From positions 11,351,001 through 11,415,000 of the forward strand of contig OX419755.1 of NCBI GenBank assembly GCA_948567375.1: 64,000 bases of DNA. The letters are read 5' to 3'. Position numbers and translations under genes: made by a program. Positions 10,135-20,887 of the stretch are shown in pieces. The notes under the pieces are model-generated. The model was not told the DNA's origin. It ran no database searches and saw only the letters and a program-made list of their open reading frames with translations. The stretch is from Lunularia cruciata. Lineage: Eukaryota; Streptophyta; Marchantiopsida; Lunulariales; Lunulariaceae. The stretch's first letter is position 1, and the number at the start of each line of letters is the position of its first letter.

Positions 10135-11160
10135 AATCCTACAACCTCAATTAGATCTTGTACCTTGCAAGTGAAGAAAACTTGCATAGGTCAAGCCTTC
10201 CATCTCATTGAAACCAATCAAGCTCCCAGTAGGCGGTTCAAAATCTCCTACTGGGATTCCTCATTTCCTTGATCATTCTGCTCTACAAACTCCATCTAGG
10301 CAACTTGTCAAGGTCACCTATTCTTGAGTGGACATTCAGCAATACGATGTCCCAATTGGTGACAATAAAAAAACCACCATTTTGTCACAATTTTTCTCTA
10401 TCTACAATGCCAAGTGGTTTTCATTGAATGGTATCAATCTCCATTGGTGTCAGCTCCTCCACCCATTTGTGTGTATCGGTAGGTTCTGTGGAGGTCAAGG
10501 TCAAGACCAAGTTGTTACAACCAAGAAATCAAAACATTTGGCCAATCTCATTCCTCCAAGTATTGTGGCTCTTGCATGGTTACCTCTAATTTGGTTCTTG
10601 ACTTCAAGCCCCTCAAAAATTGATCTAAAGCTTCACCTTCAAGTATATCTAGAATTTTCATGATTGTGTTTAGGAATTGCATGATGTACTTTTAGAGCCA
10701 ATCTGTTTCAACTCTATTAACCTATCCCGTGCAGCTCGTGTGGCATTTATAGCTTGGAACCAACTAATTATTGCACTCTTGAATTCTACCCAGGTCAAGA
10801 TTGGTACAACAATTTGTCATTTAGCTCACTCCACTCAGAATCTCCACCATAACTTTGCTACTCTGTCCAATTGGCTAAAAACCAAGAGAATTTTTTTTTG
10901 CTCATCTTGCAGTTTGGTAGCTTCAAAATAACATTCACAATCAAATACAAAATTCTCCATTGCACCTGGGAGATTCTTGCCTTCAAATACCTTGGGTTTA
11001 GGGAATCGGATTCAATCTTCTCCTTCTCAAATTGATACTCTCTCTACATGCTCTTGTCTTCAAAGATCTTGTTCATCCAACAATCAAGTAAGGTGCTCAA
11101 TTTGTTGCTACATAGCAAGGATAACATCAAGCATTGCCGCCATGGTTGCTACTCTATTAC
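10135..11160 (-). pseudogene. Degraded gag of element C1
   Basis: On the minus strand a degenerate zinc knuckle reads FFYCHQLGHRIAECP at about 10330-10375, with the first Cys lost. Upstream, capsid-like fragments with many stops run to about 11160, close to the leader. No continuous frame remains. Position between PBS (11402) and protease supports the call more than sequence does. Confidence 0.6.
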
Positions 11161-11401
11161 GACACCCCTAATCTATCTAATTTATTAACACATAGAAGCA
11201 ATACATCCATTGCTCTCTATAATTTACAACCAGAAGCACAAGGGTTCCTCAGATATGGTGATCATATGTAAAAAATCTTATCCAAAGTGTGAGGTGATGA
11301 ATTGTGTGAAACAATGCTTGGGTAGTACTTGGACGCAAAAATCCCAATGGTTTGGTGGAAGTGGATTTGGTGATCCATAAATTCCATCCATCCATCCCAT
11401 T

Positions 11402-11416
11402 CCTGCTCTGATACCA
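11402..11416 (-). other. Primer binding site of element C1
   Basis: Minus-strand TGGTATCAGAGCAGG follows the end of the C-type LTR by one base and is complementary to plant initiator Met tRNA. It fixes the strand and the 5' LTR of C1. Confidence 0.88.
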
Positions 11417-11417
11417 A

Positions 11418-11627
11418 TGTAAAAGACCGAGGAGAGAAATAGAAGAATGGAACTCACATTGAGACACTTGACTGGGAGAAAACTCCAAATGCCTAGCATG
11501 AACTTTGGCTTTGGTATTTATAGGTAGCACATAAGGCCCTTGAGAAGCTTCTCAAGAAGCTTCCTTGAGCCGCTTTCTTAAAGTTCAAGTCAAGTTAACT
11601 TGGAAGCTTCCTTCTAGAAGTTGCCTA
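11418..11627 (-). repeat. 5' LTR of element C1, downstream part
   Basis: The sequence matches the 3' half of the C-type LTR at 30699-31131 in reverse orientation, including the TATA region (GGTATTTATAGG) and the end CGGTCTTTTACA. It stops at 11627, where element D begins. The upstream part of the same LTR is at 29273-29462. CCTA occurs on both sides of D (11624-11627 and 29269-29272). Confidence 0.82.
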
Positions 11628-11710
11628 TGTCGTGCGTATATACATCACTACACAACATACATCGTTGTCAACATCATACACTATAGAAGCACAACTCACA
11701 CATAAGTCAT

Positions 11711-14700
11711 TGTGACAACCCGGCAAATATCACTTTTGCGGTAATCGGGTAAGTAAAGTTCGTTCCCGCAGAGATACGAGTCAGAAATGTCCAAATACAA
11801 AGCAAAGTAACAATTTACTTCTTCTTGGTTGCGTCTTTAATCTCTCAGGTAGAAACCACACCCAGAAGAGAGTAACAAGCACTGACTCGCAGTCTTGTCA
11901 CAAATTAACACTCCTTAATCACAACTCCATCAAATCTTTCCAAACAATCTTGATTGTGATGATTCAAGCTCTCCTGAAAATGGCACTTCACTGCAAAACG
12001 ACTTCGCCTCAGAATTGTGTTCCACCCTTCCATTGAAGGCACAACTTCCTCGATCGAAATTGCTTCACATCAACTTCGCACTGCACCCACAAATGCAAAA
12101 TACTACCAACAACACAATTCCTCTCAGATCTGTCAAGGCATTGCTTTGATTGCACTTCACTCAGGATCACACACACAGAATGAAGATCAAGGCTGTGGAA
12201 TCCAACATCCAACAAGCACTCTGACTTGCACTTCGAATTTCTCCAAACACTCACAAACACAATTGTGAAATTGATACTCGGAATAAAGCTCAAGCGACGA
12301 GCACTGCTTCACAGCACTTCGCTTTATCTATTCTCAAAAATAATGAGCACTGAACAATATAATACTACGAATGCCACTCTTAAATAGTGAAGCAATCGAC
12401 AGTTCTAACAACTATACCGTTCTATAACAATTGTTCTAACCTGCAGATCCAAAATGACAATGCACCTCTTCATATCTGCCCCTTCAAATCTCAAATCGGT
12501 TACTAATCCGATCCAATGTCTACTTCTTCCTCGGCTTTCAAACCCAAACCCGAAGTAATCTTACTTCCTACTATTCTGTCCTCGGGTTTCACAACTCCTA
12601 CATCTTCTACCAGATCCAACAATTCTCTTTCTTGATCTGAAATTGCACTAGCGGGTAATCTATCTAACTCCTCATCCTTCGACCCACTCTTCTCTTCTGT
12701 CGCTGAGGGCAACTCCGAAGACATTTGGATCCCGATGTTATCTACTTTGGGTTTTGCTTTAACATCCTGCCGAAGCTTTTCTAACTCTATTCTTACTAAG
12801 TCTAATCTAATCACGATATTGTCTTCTACTTCTAAGATCTTCCTATCTACACGAGTTCTTAATTTAATCAACAAGGCATTCAAATGTGTATCTTTCGCTT
12901 GTCTTCGCCTCGTCTCCTGCACCAACAGCTTCAACTCGTGCAGACGCGCTTCTTCAATTCAAACGCTGGTCTCTGTACTTAACATCGCATTTACTCTGAG
13001 GACTATCTCCTGCAATGGCTCTAATCTTGTCTTCCTTTCCCGTTCCCAATCTGCAAGCCATTCCTCTCTGTACATCGCCAATTCTTCTTCGAATTCGGCC
13101 TTCACCGCGTCCTTCTCTTTCTCCTTCTGTGCAACCTTCTCTTCCTGATTACGAAGTAAGTCTCGTAACCTCTCTTCTTCTCCGTATCTCACAGCCAACT
13201 CTTGCTGCCAAAGTTGCTTCTTCTCCTCCATACTCTCCATCACTCGATCGAGCTCTTGATCCTTCGATGCTATCCTCGCCATAGCATGGATGAGCTCTAC
13301 TCTTGAATCAGCAAACTGTTGCTTCAAGATTTCAAATTCAGCTACTTGTCTCTCCCTTACGACGTCACTCTTCCTCGCAAGATCCTCTCGATAGCTCACT
13401 TCTCTCTTCAGGTCTTTGATTACCTGACTTCTCTCCACTGCTTCCGCTTGCAGTACTTCTCTCTCCTTCTCACCTCGGGTTATACTCTTCTTCAACTCCG
13501 AGTTTTCTTCTTCTAATCTCGATACCACCTGCAATACAGTCTTTAACTCTGGACAAGTCGATTGCATCTCCTTCTTCTTCCTCTCCAACTTCACCAACAG
13601 CGGGCATACTACCATCTGCAGGTAATCTACTCCATTACTGATACCTTTGTCCTCCCGCGGAGTAGTCTCTCTTCTTTCTTCGTGTTCTCCCAATACCCGC
13701 CTTCTTCTCTGAAGTCTTCGTATCGGAATTGATGCCTCACTGCCCGAGCTTCCTTCTACCTCTTCCTTCACTCTACTCGGTCCCGCCTCACACTTCACCT
13801 TACGTCTCAAGCAAATTCCTCGCTGTACTGCGATCTTCTTCTCCTCGAGCACCGGTACTTCGTCTTCCAGCGCCTCATTGTCTTCGGCTTCTACGTCGGC
13901 TTGAATTTCTTCTTCGTATTCTTTAGCCGCTGGTGCCGAGGTCATTTCTCCACCATCTTCACTATCACTGCTTGTATCTCCGCTCTGCAGTGTCAGCTCA
14001 GGTTCTTCCTCACGTTCCGAGTCCTCCATCTTGAGCTCGGCTCCGCCATCTGAGTCTTCATCTTCCGACTCAATCACCACCATTCCTCGCCTCAGGTTAT
14101 TTTTCTGCATCTTCCGAGGTCTCTTGTTTTCTTCGGCATCTGCTTGCCAAGTTCTCTTCTTCGTCGGGGTACTTTCAACGACCTCCACGTTCTTCCCTGT
14201 CTTCGCGTAGTAATCGTCTGTGCTCCGGATTTGGAGAATGTATTGCTGCTCCTCCACGTCGACTTCTCTTCTCAAATCAGGATGGAAATAAGAAACCATT
14301 CGATTAAGTTCAGCCACATTGAGCAGATTTAACCCGAGGTAAAAGTGGGCTGCAAATGGTACGATGTAGTGTGGAGGCAACTTATCTCGCAGATTCCACA
14401 CCATCTGCCTCGTTCTTCCGTGAAAGCACCTTGCCCAATTTATCGGTTCTCCTGCAAATAACTTGTGAAAGAACACCGCTTGGTGTTTCATCACATAGGT
14501 AGTTCTCTCCGGCTTCAGGAGGGCCATTAGTGCACTCACAATTCCCCTCCTCACTGGGTCCTTATAACTCTCAACTTTATACCCATTCTTTGTCCTCTTC
14601 GACGAGAAGGCTTCTCTCACCTCCTGCGTTTCTTGAGCTATCTCTCCTTTCCCCAAGAACGTGGCTCCCTGCTCTGAGCCTGCCTCCTTCCCGAGTACGA

Positions 14701-15491
14701 GTCTCCAATCCGACTCTGTCCAGCAAGCCGGATTTCCTCTCTTCCCTTCTTCCTCGGGACCATCGAGACATTTACTCTCGATGATTTCTGTCATGAATCC
14801 TAGAAAACTTACGTTCCAATTCCATGCCAGAAAGGTGATCCGAAAGTCGGCTCAAGACTTCGATCCTCGCTACTACATCTAATCTCCGAATTGCATGATT
14901 TCTCACTACAAATTCGGAGTTCTTCTTCCCTCCTCCCATCTCTTCTAGTTTCTTTCAGTCTCTCAATTTCTCTCTCTCGACTTCTCCCTTTCGCACTAAC
15001 ACGAGTCCAACTCTATGTCCCTTTCCCCGATCACCTGCAAGACGACTCCTCAACGGCGAAGGAAAATTGCTCAACATTTCGTCGTTGCAGTTTCGATTTT
15101 TATAGAGTTGCACTTCTTCGTCTTCCGTCACTTCGAGTTTCTACCGAGAAATCACACCTCCGGCATGCACCTGTCACTGTCGCCCCACCTTCACGCGTAT
15201 GAGCCGCCAATTTTGAAACGGCCTCTTCTTGAATTTCTTGCCCCGACAAAAGGTTGTTAGACTGTCTTTGCCTCGGGTTGAGCTCCCCCCCGATCCGAAG
15301 ACAATTTACTTCGTATTGTATGCTGACACGGCATTTCAGAGTACTTTGCCTTATGACCCGAAGTCACTTTACTTCGGGTTTCACCCCAAAGACAGTTTTC
15401 TTTGTCTTCTTTGGCCAAACAGGCACAATCCAACTTCTCTATACACTTCTTCTCCTTTATTTTGAAAAAAACAAAAAATGTGGGCACCACA
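11711..15491 (-). mobile_element. 3.78-kb TGTG...CACA unit, copy 1 (probable solo long LTR)
   Basis: The unit is 3781 bp, flanked by GTCAT at 11706-11710 and 15492-15496. In its coding orientation it starts TGTGGTGCCCACATTTTTTG and ends GGGTTGTCACA. No direct repeats bound it internally, and there is no PBS, PPT or pol gene. TG/CA ends plus a 5-bp target duplication fit an LTR integrase product, so the best reading is a solo LTR with an ORF in its U3. A non-autonomous element is the alternative. A relative of almost equal length is at 22562-26343 and a shorter one at 36807-38719. Confidence 0.8.
12503..14794 (-). pseudogene. Acidic coiled-coil protein gene of the 3.78-kb unit, copy 1
   Basis: Frames 14794-12959 (611 aa) and 12934-12503 (143 aa) are the same frame separated by one stop. 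Residues 1-200 are a globular domain with WARCFHGRTRQMVWNL and PPHYIVPFAAHFYLGLNLLN. Residues about 215-340 are acidic and Ser/Glu-rich, with a KRPRKMQK basic patch. From about 390 to the end it is long coiled coil rich in E, K, L and R. The copy at 22975-25548 shares all of this, with its stop in a different place, so the ancestral product was about 760 aa. I do not recognise the family. A TATA box (minus, 15097-15105) lies upstream. Confidence 0.72.
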
Positions 15492-15518
15492 GTCATACAT
15501 AGACTCTAAAGTGCCACA

Positions 15519-16076
15519 ATAAATCAGATTGCTTAACATTCTCAACTCAACTCAACTCAGATCAGTACTTGATCTGTCACTCTATAAACTGCCAACAATT
15601 GGGCACTGATTACAGTCAAGCCACACCCACTCAAGCATAGAGAATCCAGGTGACGCTTGCCGGCCTCTGTCCACCATAGCCAGGAACTCAAAGGCTTAAC
15701 ATTAGAGAAGTGAGCTCTCTGGAGCTCACTTTGAAACTATACCCCTTGGACTTGAGCTAGCACTGAAACCCTAACGGTCCCGCTGATAGCACACTCGATG
15801 GTGCGAACAGTGCAAAGTGATAGTGGGCCCCACTGTGAATTCAGGACCTCAAACACCAAATCTGACTGTCAGAAAGTAGTCCTTGAGAACCTGCTGAAAT
15901 AACTCTAACTACTATCACTAGAACTCCAATGTCCGAGCAGCTAGATGTGGAACTACAAATGGCGTGACAGCTGTCATGCGTATGTACATCACTACACAAC
16001 ATTCATTGCTGTCAACATCATACACTATAGAAGCACAACTCACACATAAGTCATACATAGACTCTAAAGTGCCACA
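15519..16076 (-). repeat. Terminal repeats of element D at its 3' end
   Basis: A block Y' (15519-15969) matches 28818-29268 at the other end of D. It is bounded by two copies of a 105-bp block X, at 15972-16076 and at 11628-11710 plus 15497-15518 (X1, split by the 3.78-kb unit). Next to X at 16077-16090, the minus strand reads TAGGGGGGCGAT, a plausible polypurine tract. The order X-Y'-X is unusual, and I cannot decide whether the LTR is X, Y or X plus Y. Confidence 0.7.
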
Positions 16077-16244
16077 ATCGCCCCCCTAGCTGGCGGTTAG
16101 GTCCCTCTAACTCCAATAGCCATCTACTCTAAGTATATGGTATACCCTCTAATGGGCAAAGATCAAGAGGCCGGGTGCTATGGAGCCCCATCATTGGTCG
16201 CATGTCTGCAATCTATACCATATAAAGAATGAACTAGCTATAGG

Positions 16245-16471
16245 TCAAGTACATCTAGGACATAACCACTATCCCTGAGGAACCACCGTGAGGGGAGGAG
16301 TCATACATGCCATATGCCATCCTCTCCAACAGCTATCACACACTAACATAGAAGCAGCTCCACCAGAAGAGCCACATAACATACACCTCAAGCCTGCACG
16401 TACAAGTGCTAAGCTTGGGTCCATAGTACCATCAATTTTCCGAAGGTGGCATGGCGCACAATTGCGCACAT
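16245..16471 (-). CDS. PHD finger at the integrase C-terminus of element D
   Basis: The minus frame reads NCAPCHLRKIDG, then LRCMLCGSSGG, MLVCDSCWRGWHMACM and PPLTVVPQG, then after one stop WLCPRC. This is the Cys4-His-Cys3 spacing of a PHD finger with the usual W before the last Cys pair. It lies in the same frame as the integrase core upstream (17156-16587), through two further stops, so it was part of the polyprotein. PHD fingers read histone H3 tails. Here the domain takes the place that a chromodomain has in element B, which suggests a role in choosing integration sites. Three premature stops show decay. Confidence 0.82.
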
Positions 16472-17670
16472 GATCCTTTTAAACAACACCATCACGTCCT
16501 TCTAACACAAGGACTCTAGATGGCAAAACCTCACGCACTCTCAAGATAGTGAGTCCTGTAGAAACATCAAGTGTCATCGGTGCTGTCTACTGTAGATATA
16601 CATAGTCACCTAGATGAAATCGACGGATCGAGGGTCTATAACCTCCTCCTTGAATGGTAGCATAGCATAAAGTATCTCTATGCTGAGCAATCGCAAAGTT
16701 CTCAAAGGCCATCAGCATCACTCTCCGAAAGATCTCTGCCCGCTGAGAACATGCGCTCATCCATACATCGAGGTCATCCAAGTCCAAAACTATAGTAGCA
16801 TCTCGACAAATAGCTATAGGTAAATTTAGATCTCGTCCATAGAGTAGAAAGTATGGAGAGAAGGATGCTAAGGAGGCTTGCCGGCTGAACCAATAGCCCA
16901 TGGCCAACCAAGGTAACTGGAGATCCCAATCTCCCAAGTGGCCTCTCTGCAAACCATACTTTTGCAATCCTCTCTTCACCGTCTGAACCACTGTCTCTGC
17001 TAAGCCATCTGCCTCAAGGTGATCTCGGGATGTAGCACAATGATCAATCAAAGCCTTGTCACACAAGACTTGAAACTCCTCCAAGAACTTTGTACCCTGA
17101 TCAATCAAAACCTCAGCTGGTGTACCAAAATGACTAAGAACTCGATCCAGAAACAAGTAAGTTGTCCCTTCACTAGACTTGTCAGGAGTGCCACCAACTT
17201 AATCCACTTGGAGAAGTGCTCCACCATCACCAAAACATACTGATGATGTCTCACAGTCAGCGGTAAAGGTCCGGCAAAGTCCAAACTCCAACGGTAACCC
17301 AATCCCATGATAGGTAATGGGTGTAACTGTGGCGTAGGAGCATTGAATGATGCTCTAACTTGGTCACAAACCATACATCTGGCAACAAACTGCTGTACCT
17401 CGGTCTACATACCGCGCCACCAATAATGACTCTGGAGTAAGCTATATGTATGCTTTACTCCAAAATGTCCTAGCTCCTCATGAGCATGACGGACCAATTG
17501 TGGTCTTTGAGATGGAAGTGGTACTACTCGCACTCTACCATCTTCCCATACACGCAAAAGGTGTCTACCCTCCAATCTGAACCGTCTGGCTTGCTGAAGA
17601 ACACGGTCTCTCTCCTTGGCTCCAACTGTGCCACCCATAACACCAATGCAAAGATAGTCCATCACTAAGA
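16472..17670 (-). pseudogene. Integrase of element D
   Basis: Frame 17665-17405 holds the zinc-binding part (LVRHAHEELGHFGVKHTY, HYWWRGM), and the paired Cys follow as RCMVCDQ. The core has SLDFAGPLPLTVRHHQYVLV with the first Asp, VLIDQGTKFLEEF with the second, and GLAETVVQTVKRGLQKYG with the Glu, so DDE is intact. The C-terminal module ends RFHLGDYVYLQ. The frame shifts near 17110-17160 and there are stops near 17400, 16600 and 16490. It leads straight into the PHD finger. Confidence 0.88.
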
Positions 17671-17740
17671 CATCATCATGAATGTCTCGCTGAACTGTAC
17701 CAATATCTTCACTCCTTGGATCTGTGACCTCAATAACTCC

Positions 17741-19249
17741 TCATGTGTGCGCTGAGAGAGATACCACCAAAGCCTTTGCAAATATACACAGAAAGGCCGA
17801 TGCATGCCAACCTAGCACCATCTCCTCATTTGTCTCACCATGCCAACATGCTCCGGTCTGATCCTGCTGGCTGGGACATGGGTTTCTACTCAACCCATCT
17901 GCATCACGGTTCACCACTCCAGGTCTATGAACAACCATGAAATCATACTCTTGTAAAATCAGAGCCCATCATGCAAGCTTCCCTGAAAGCTTGTCGGACT
18001 CCATAAACCACTTCAGCGGCTGATGATCAGTGATGAGAATGAAGGGGTTACCAAATAGGTAACATCAGAAATGTGCTTCTGCCCAAACTGCTGCCAAGCA
18101 CTCTCCCTCATATGAACTATACTTTGCCTCCGCTGAATTGTTGGAGCAACTAGCATAGGCCACCACAAACTCCTTCTCCTCATCATCATGCTGGGTGAGC
18201 ACCGCTCCAAGCCCCAACATACTCCAATCAGTGTGAACCTGAAATGGTTGTCCCCTAATCGGTCTCCTCAAAATAAGAGCAGATGTCAACCTCTCCTTGA
18301 GCTCTACAAAAGCTCTCTCCTGCTCATCTCCCCAACACCACTCATGTGTAAGCTTGGTCAGCTTTGTCAAGGCCTTAACAATGGCACTAAATCCTCTAAC
18401 ATAGCGGCGATAGAAGTTCGCCAACCCAAGGAATGCTCGCACTCTGCTCACATTCGTAGGCCAAGGAATATGTGCAATAGCCTCCACCTTGGTCTGCTGG
18501 ACACCAAGTCCTCCGGGGTAGATAGTGTGACCCAAATACTCAACCTGCTCCGGGAAGAACCTACACTTCCCAGGATGTAGTTTGAGTCCATGAGATCTCA
18601 ACCTCTCAAACACCTCCAACAACTATCTCTCATGCTCCTCCACAGTAGTGCTATAAACCAAAATGTCATCAATATAGCACCAAGCAAAATCCAATCCAGC
18701 TAGGATCCTATCCATGACCCTCTGGAACTTAGCAGGAGCGTTCTTCAACCCAAATGGTAAGAACCTCCACTGATATAATACATCCTTGCCGTGAGGATCA
18801 ATAACCCAAAATGCTGTCTTGGACTTATCCTCCTCCCTAATCGGCAACTGATGATATCCCGCTCAAAGATCCAAAGTACAGAAAACCTTTGCATGCCCAA
18901 TTGCATCAAAAATCTCCTCCGGTGTAGGCATGGCATACCGATCAGCCTTGGTCTATCGGTTGATAGGACGGTAATCTCCACACATCCGCCTATCTGTATA
19001 GTTGCCATGCATATCTTTCTTGGCTGGCATCATTGTCGCTGATGCATACTCTCCATGTGAAATCTCCACCAAACCAGCCTCAAAAAGGTCACTACTCCGG
19101 CTCTGAATCAATGTCCTCTCCATCTCACTATATTGATAAGGACGTCGGAAAATAGGTGTATCGCTAGTCAGCTCAATCCGTATACCAGGTCCCTTTCGAG
19201 CACCCAAATCCTTCATACTGAAGGCAAAACAACTCGTGTGACTCCTCAA
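17741..19249 (-). pseudogene. Reverse transcriptase and RNase H of element D
   Basis: Blocks in order on the minus strand are IRIELTSDTPIFRRPYQYSE, MMPAKKDMHGNY, RMCGDYRPINR, HQLPIREEDKSKTAF, FLPFGLKNAPAKFQRVMDRI, then WCYIDDILVYS, with the YIDD catalytic box intact, at about 18670. Next come thumb and connection (VRAFLGLANFYRRYVRGFS) and RNase H (FQVHTDWSMLGLGAVLTQHD, where Asp is followed by W rather than A), then VVHRPGVVNRDADGLSRNP at 17938-17880. About four stops break the frame. The family assignment to Ty3/gypsy is firm. Confidence 0.9.
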
Positions 19250-19254
19250 GAACC

Positions 19255-19689
19255 TCCAAACCCTCCGTCTTTCGTCTCCAGTAAGCTTGGGTCCAAGATC
19301 TAGCTCCCAAGTATCCTCTGTAACTATAGTAGGAGTGGAAGGCGTACTGACTGGCTGCTACATTGGGCCCTTGGGAGCAATAGTGTCATACTCCCGACCA
19401 CTAGAGGTCCCAACCTCTGTGTGAAAAACTCCCTCCACTCTGGCTGCAAGCTCCACACGTCCTCTGGCTGCATCCCATGTGGACCAAGGGTGTAATCCAA
19501 GTAGCCCATGCTCACCTGGATGGACTCCAAGTAGACCACTCTCCCTAGTAGCTACTGGATGTGTCCCAAGAATACCATGTCCACTCGGTCCATCACCTCT
19601 AGCATGTACCTGAATCGTCTTGATAGGCACAGGGCTCACAAGTGTCCAAGTGGTGATGCCTATCAAGCGCATCCTACGCTGCTCTGCCA
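19255..19689 (-). other. Linker between methyltransferase and RT in element D
   Basis: The frame from the methyltransferase continues through a low-complexity Gly/His/Pro-rich stretch (SGHGILGTHPVATRESGLL, GEHGLLGLHP) to about 19358, then after a stop into the RT N-terminal region (EDTWELDLGPKLTGDERRRV). No further domain is recognisable. The short degenerate repeats LLGVHPG and LLGLHPW suggest expansion of the linker. Confidence 0.6.
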
Positions 19690-20702
19690 AGCCAAGGCTC
19701 ACAATCCAGGTCAAATAGTTTAGGTCCATAGCTTGACCTGACACCTGACGCCTAGATGCCTCTGACACTGCTGGAATAGTGGTAATACCGGTGCAAAAAC
19801 CCATCGCCCGCTCTCTCTCATCAGCGTTGGGCTCCACCAACTGCTGTAACTATGAGTCCCAAACAAGTCCAGGTCCTCCCTCTTGAAAAGCATGAGAGCT
19901 TGGGAAACTCATGAGTGTTGGAAATGCAGCTCTAGGCTGTCCAACTAGGTTCACCACTGCCATAGGTGACCTATCAGCCACTACCACTATCTGAGACTGA
20001 CGCCCAGCATCCAATATATCATCAACAAGAATGTGGTCTAGTCATTGAATCCCATCATAACTACGCTGTAGAACCTCTCTAGGTAAGAGGTTCGTCCACC
20101 AAAGAAGAAGACGATGAGCACGTAATCCCACTCTGGCTGCATCTAACAATATAGCAGGTCCCATCCAAGAATGGACCTGATGTGTACTCGCCATCACTCT
20201 AGTAGTGCAAGAATCACCTATCAAAGGAACGTTCTCCAAAAGGTAAGCTGGAGAAATAGACTGATGAACCTGGAGATATCGTAGTATCCGTAACATCTCC
20301 CAAAACACACCAGAATGAGGATCCTGAAAACCCAAACCGCGGCCCGCACGTGTATGTCCCTGACATGGCCATCCAGAAATCACCAAGTGAATAGGCCCAT
20401 GTCTCTCTAGGTCATGCGCCCCCAGTAAGGAAATGTCTCTTGGTAAGGCCTTTTGGTAACCTCTGACTGCTGACATTGGTAATAACTCTGGATACCGATA
20501 GGCCAAGTGTGCCACATGATGTAGAGAGACTCGCCTAGCAGTCTCATCTCTCTCTACATACAAGTACCTCTATACTCGTATACCCGCCTGTAACACCGCA
20601 GCTAGTCCGGTGCTGATCCCACCAAATAACTCCAATAGGCATATCCCCTCTACTGGATACCGCCAAGCAATGAGGGTGGTATCTAGAGGTGTCAAAGCAA
20701 TC
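19690..20702 (-). CDS. C5-cytosine DNA methyltransferase domain in element D pol
   Basis: On the minus strand the SAM-binding motif I reads LLELFGGISTGLAAVLQAGI (about 20640-20580). After one stop comes motif II YVERDETARRV, then motif IV ISGWPCQGHTRAGRG with the catalytic Pro-Cys at about 20365. Motif VI YLLENVPLIGD is at about 20236, motif VIII GLRAHRLLLWWTNL at about 20120, and motif X RRQVSGQAMDLNYLTWI at about 19750. These are the conserved blocks, in the canonical order, of DNA (cytosine-5) methyltransferases. The domain lies between protease and RT and shares the protease frame once the duplication at 20574-20887 is discounted. The all-in-one order argues against a plant DRM-type circular permutation. 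Three stops (about 20577, 20040 and 19850) disable it. Confidence 0.88.
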
Positions 20703-20887
20703 GCCTCTGGAGGCTCATCCTCACACTCATACTCGTATACCCGCCTGTAACACCGTAGCTAGTCTGGTGCTGATCCTACCAAAGAACTCCAATAGGCATA
20801 TCCTCTCTACTGGATACTGCCAAGCAATGAGTGTGGTATCCAGAGGTGTCAAAGCAATCGCCTCTAGAGGCTCATCCTCACACTCAT
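20574..20887 (-). repeat. 157-bp tandem duplication over methyltransferase motif I
   Basis: Units 20574-20730 and 20731-20887 start with the same ACTCGTATACCCGCCTGTAA and differ at scattered bases. The length is not a multiple of three, so the duplication shifts the frame between protease (ORF from 21671) and methyltransferase (ORF from 20563). Subtracting 157 from the distance between those two starts gives a multiple of three. The upstream unit has damaged motif I (FFGRISTRLATV); the downstream one keeps FGGISTGLAAV. Confidence 0.88.

Noticed and set aside
13015-14784. Plus-strand Ser/Leu/Pro-rich frames opposite the coiled-coil ORF
   Set aside because: They are antisense shadows of a Glu/Lys/Arg-rich coding frame. 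The sense frame is conserved between two copies and the antisense ones are broken differently.
11711-15491. 3.78-kb unit as a DNA transposon with terminal inverted repeats
   Set aside because: Only the outer TGTG/CACA is inverted, and no transposase is seen. TG/CA ends with a 5-bp duplication fit LTR integration better.
16245-16471. PHD finger as a fragment of a host chromatin gene
   Set aside because: The frame is continuous with the integrase core through only point-mutation stops, and no intron or junction separates them.
19690-20702. Methyltransferase as part of a bacterial restriction-modification system or contamination
   Set aside because: It is in frame with a retroviral-type protease and followed by gypsy RT and integrase on the same strand, with no restriction gene near it.
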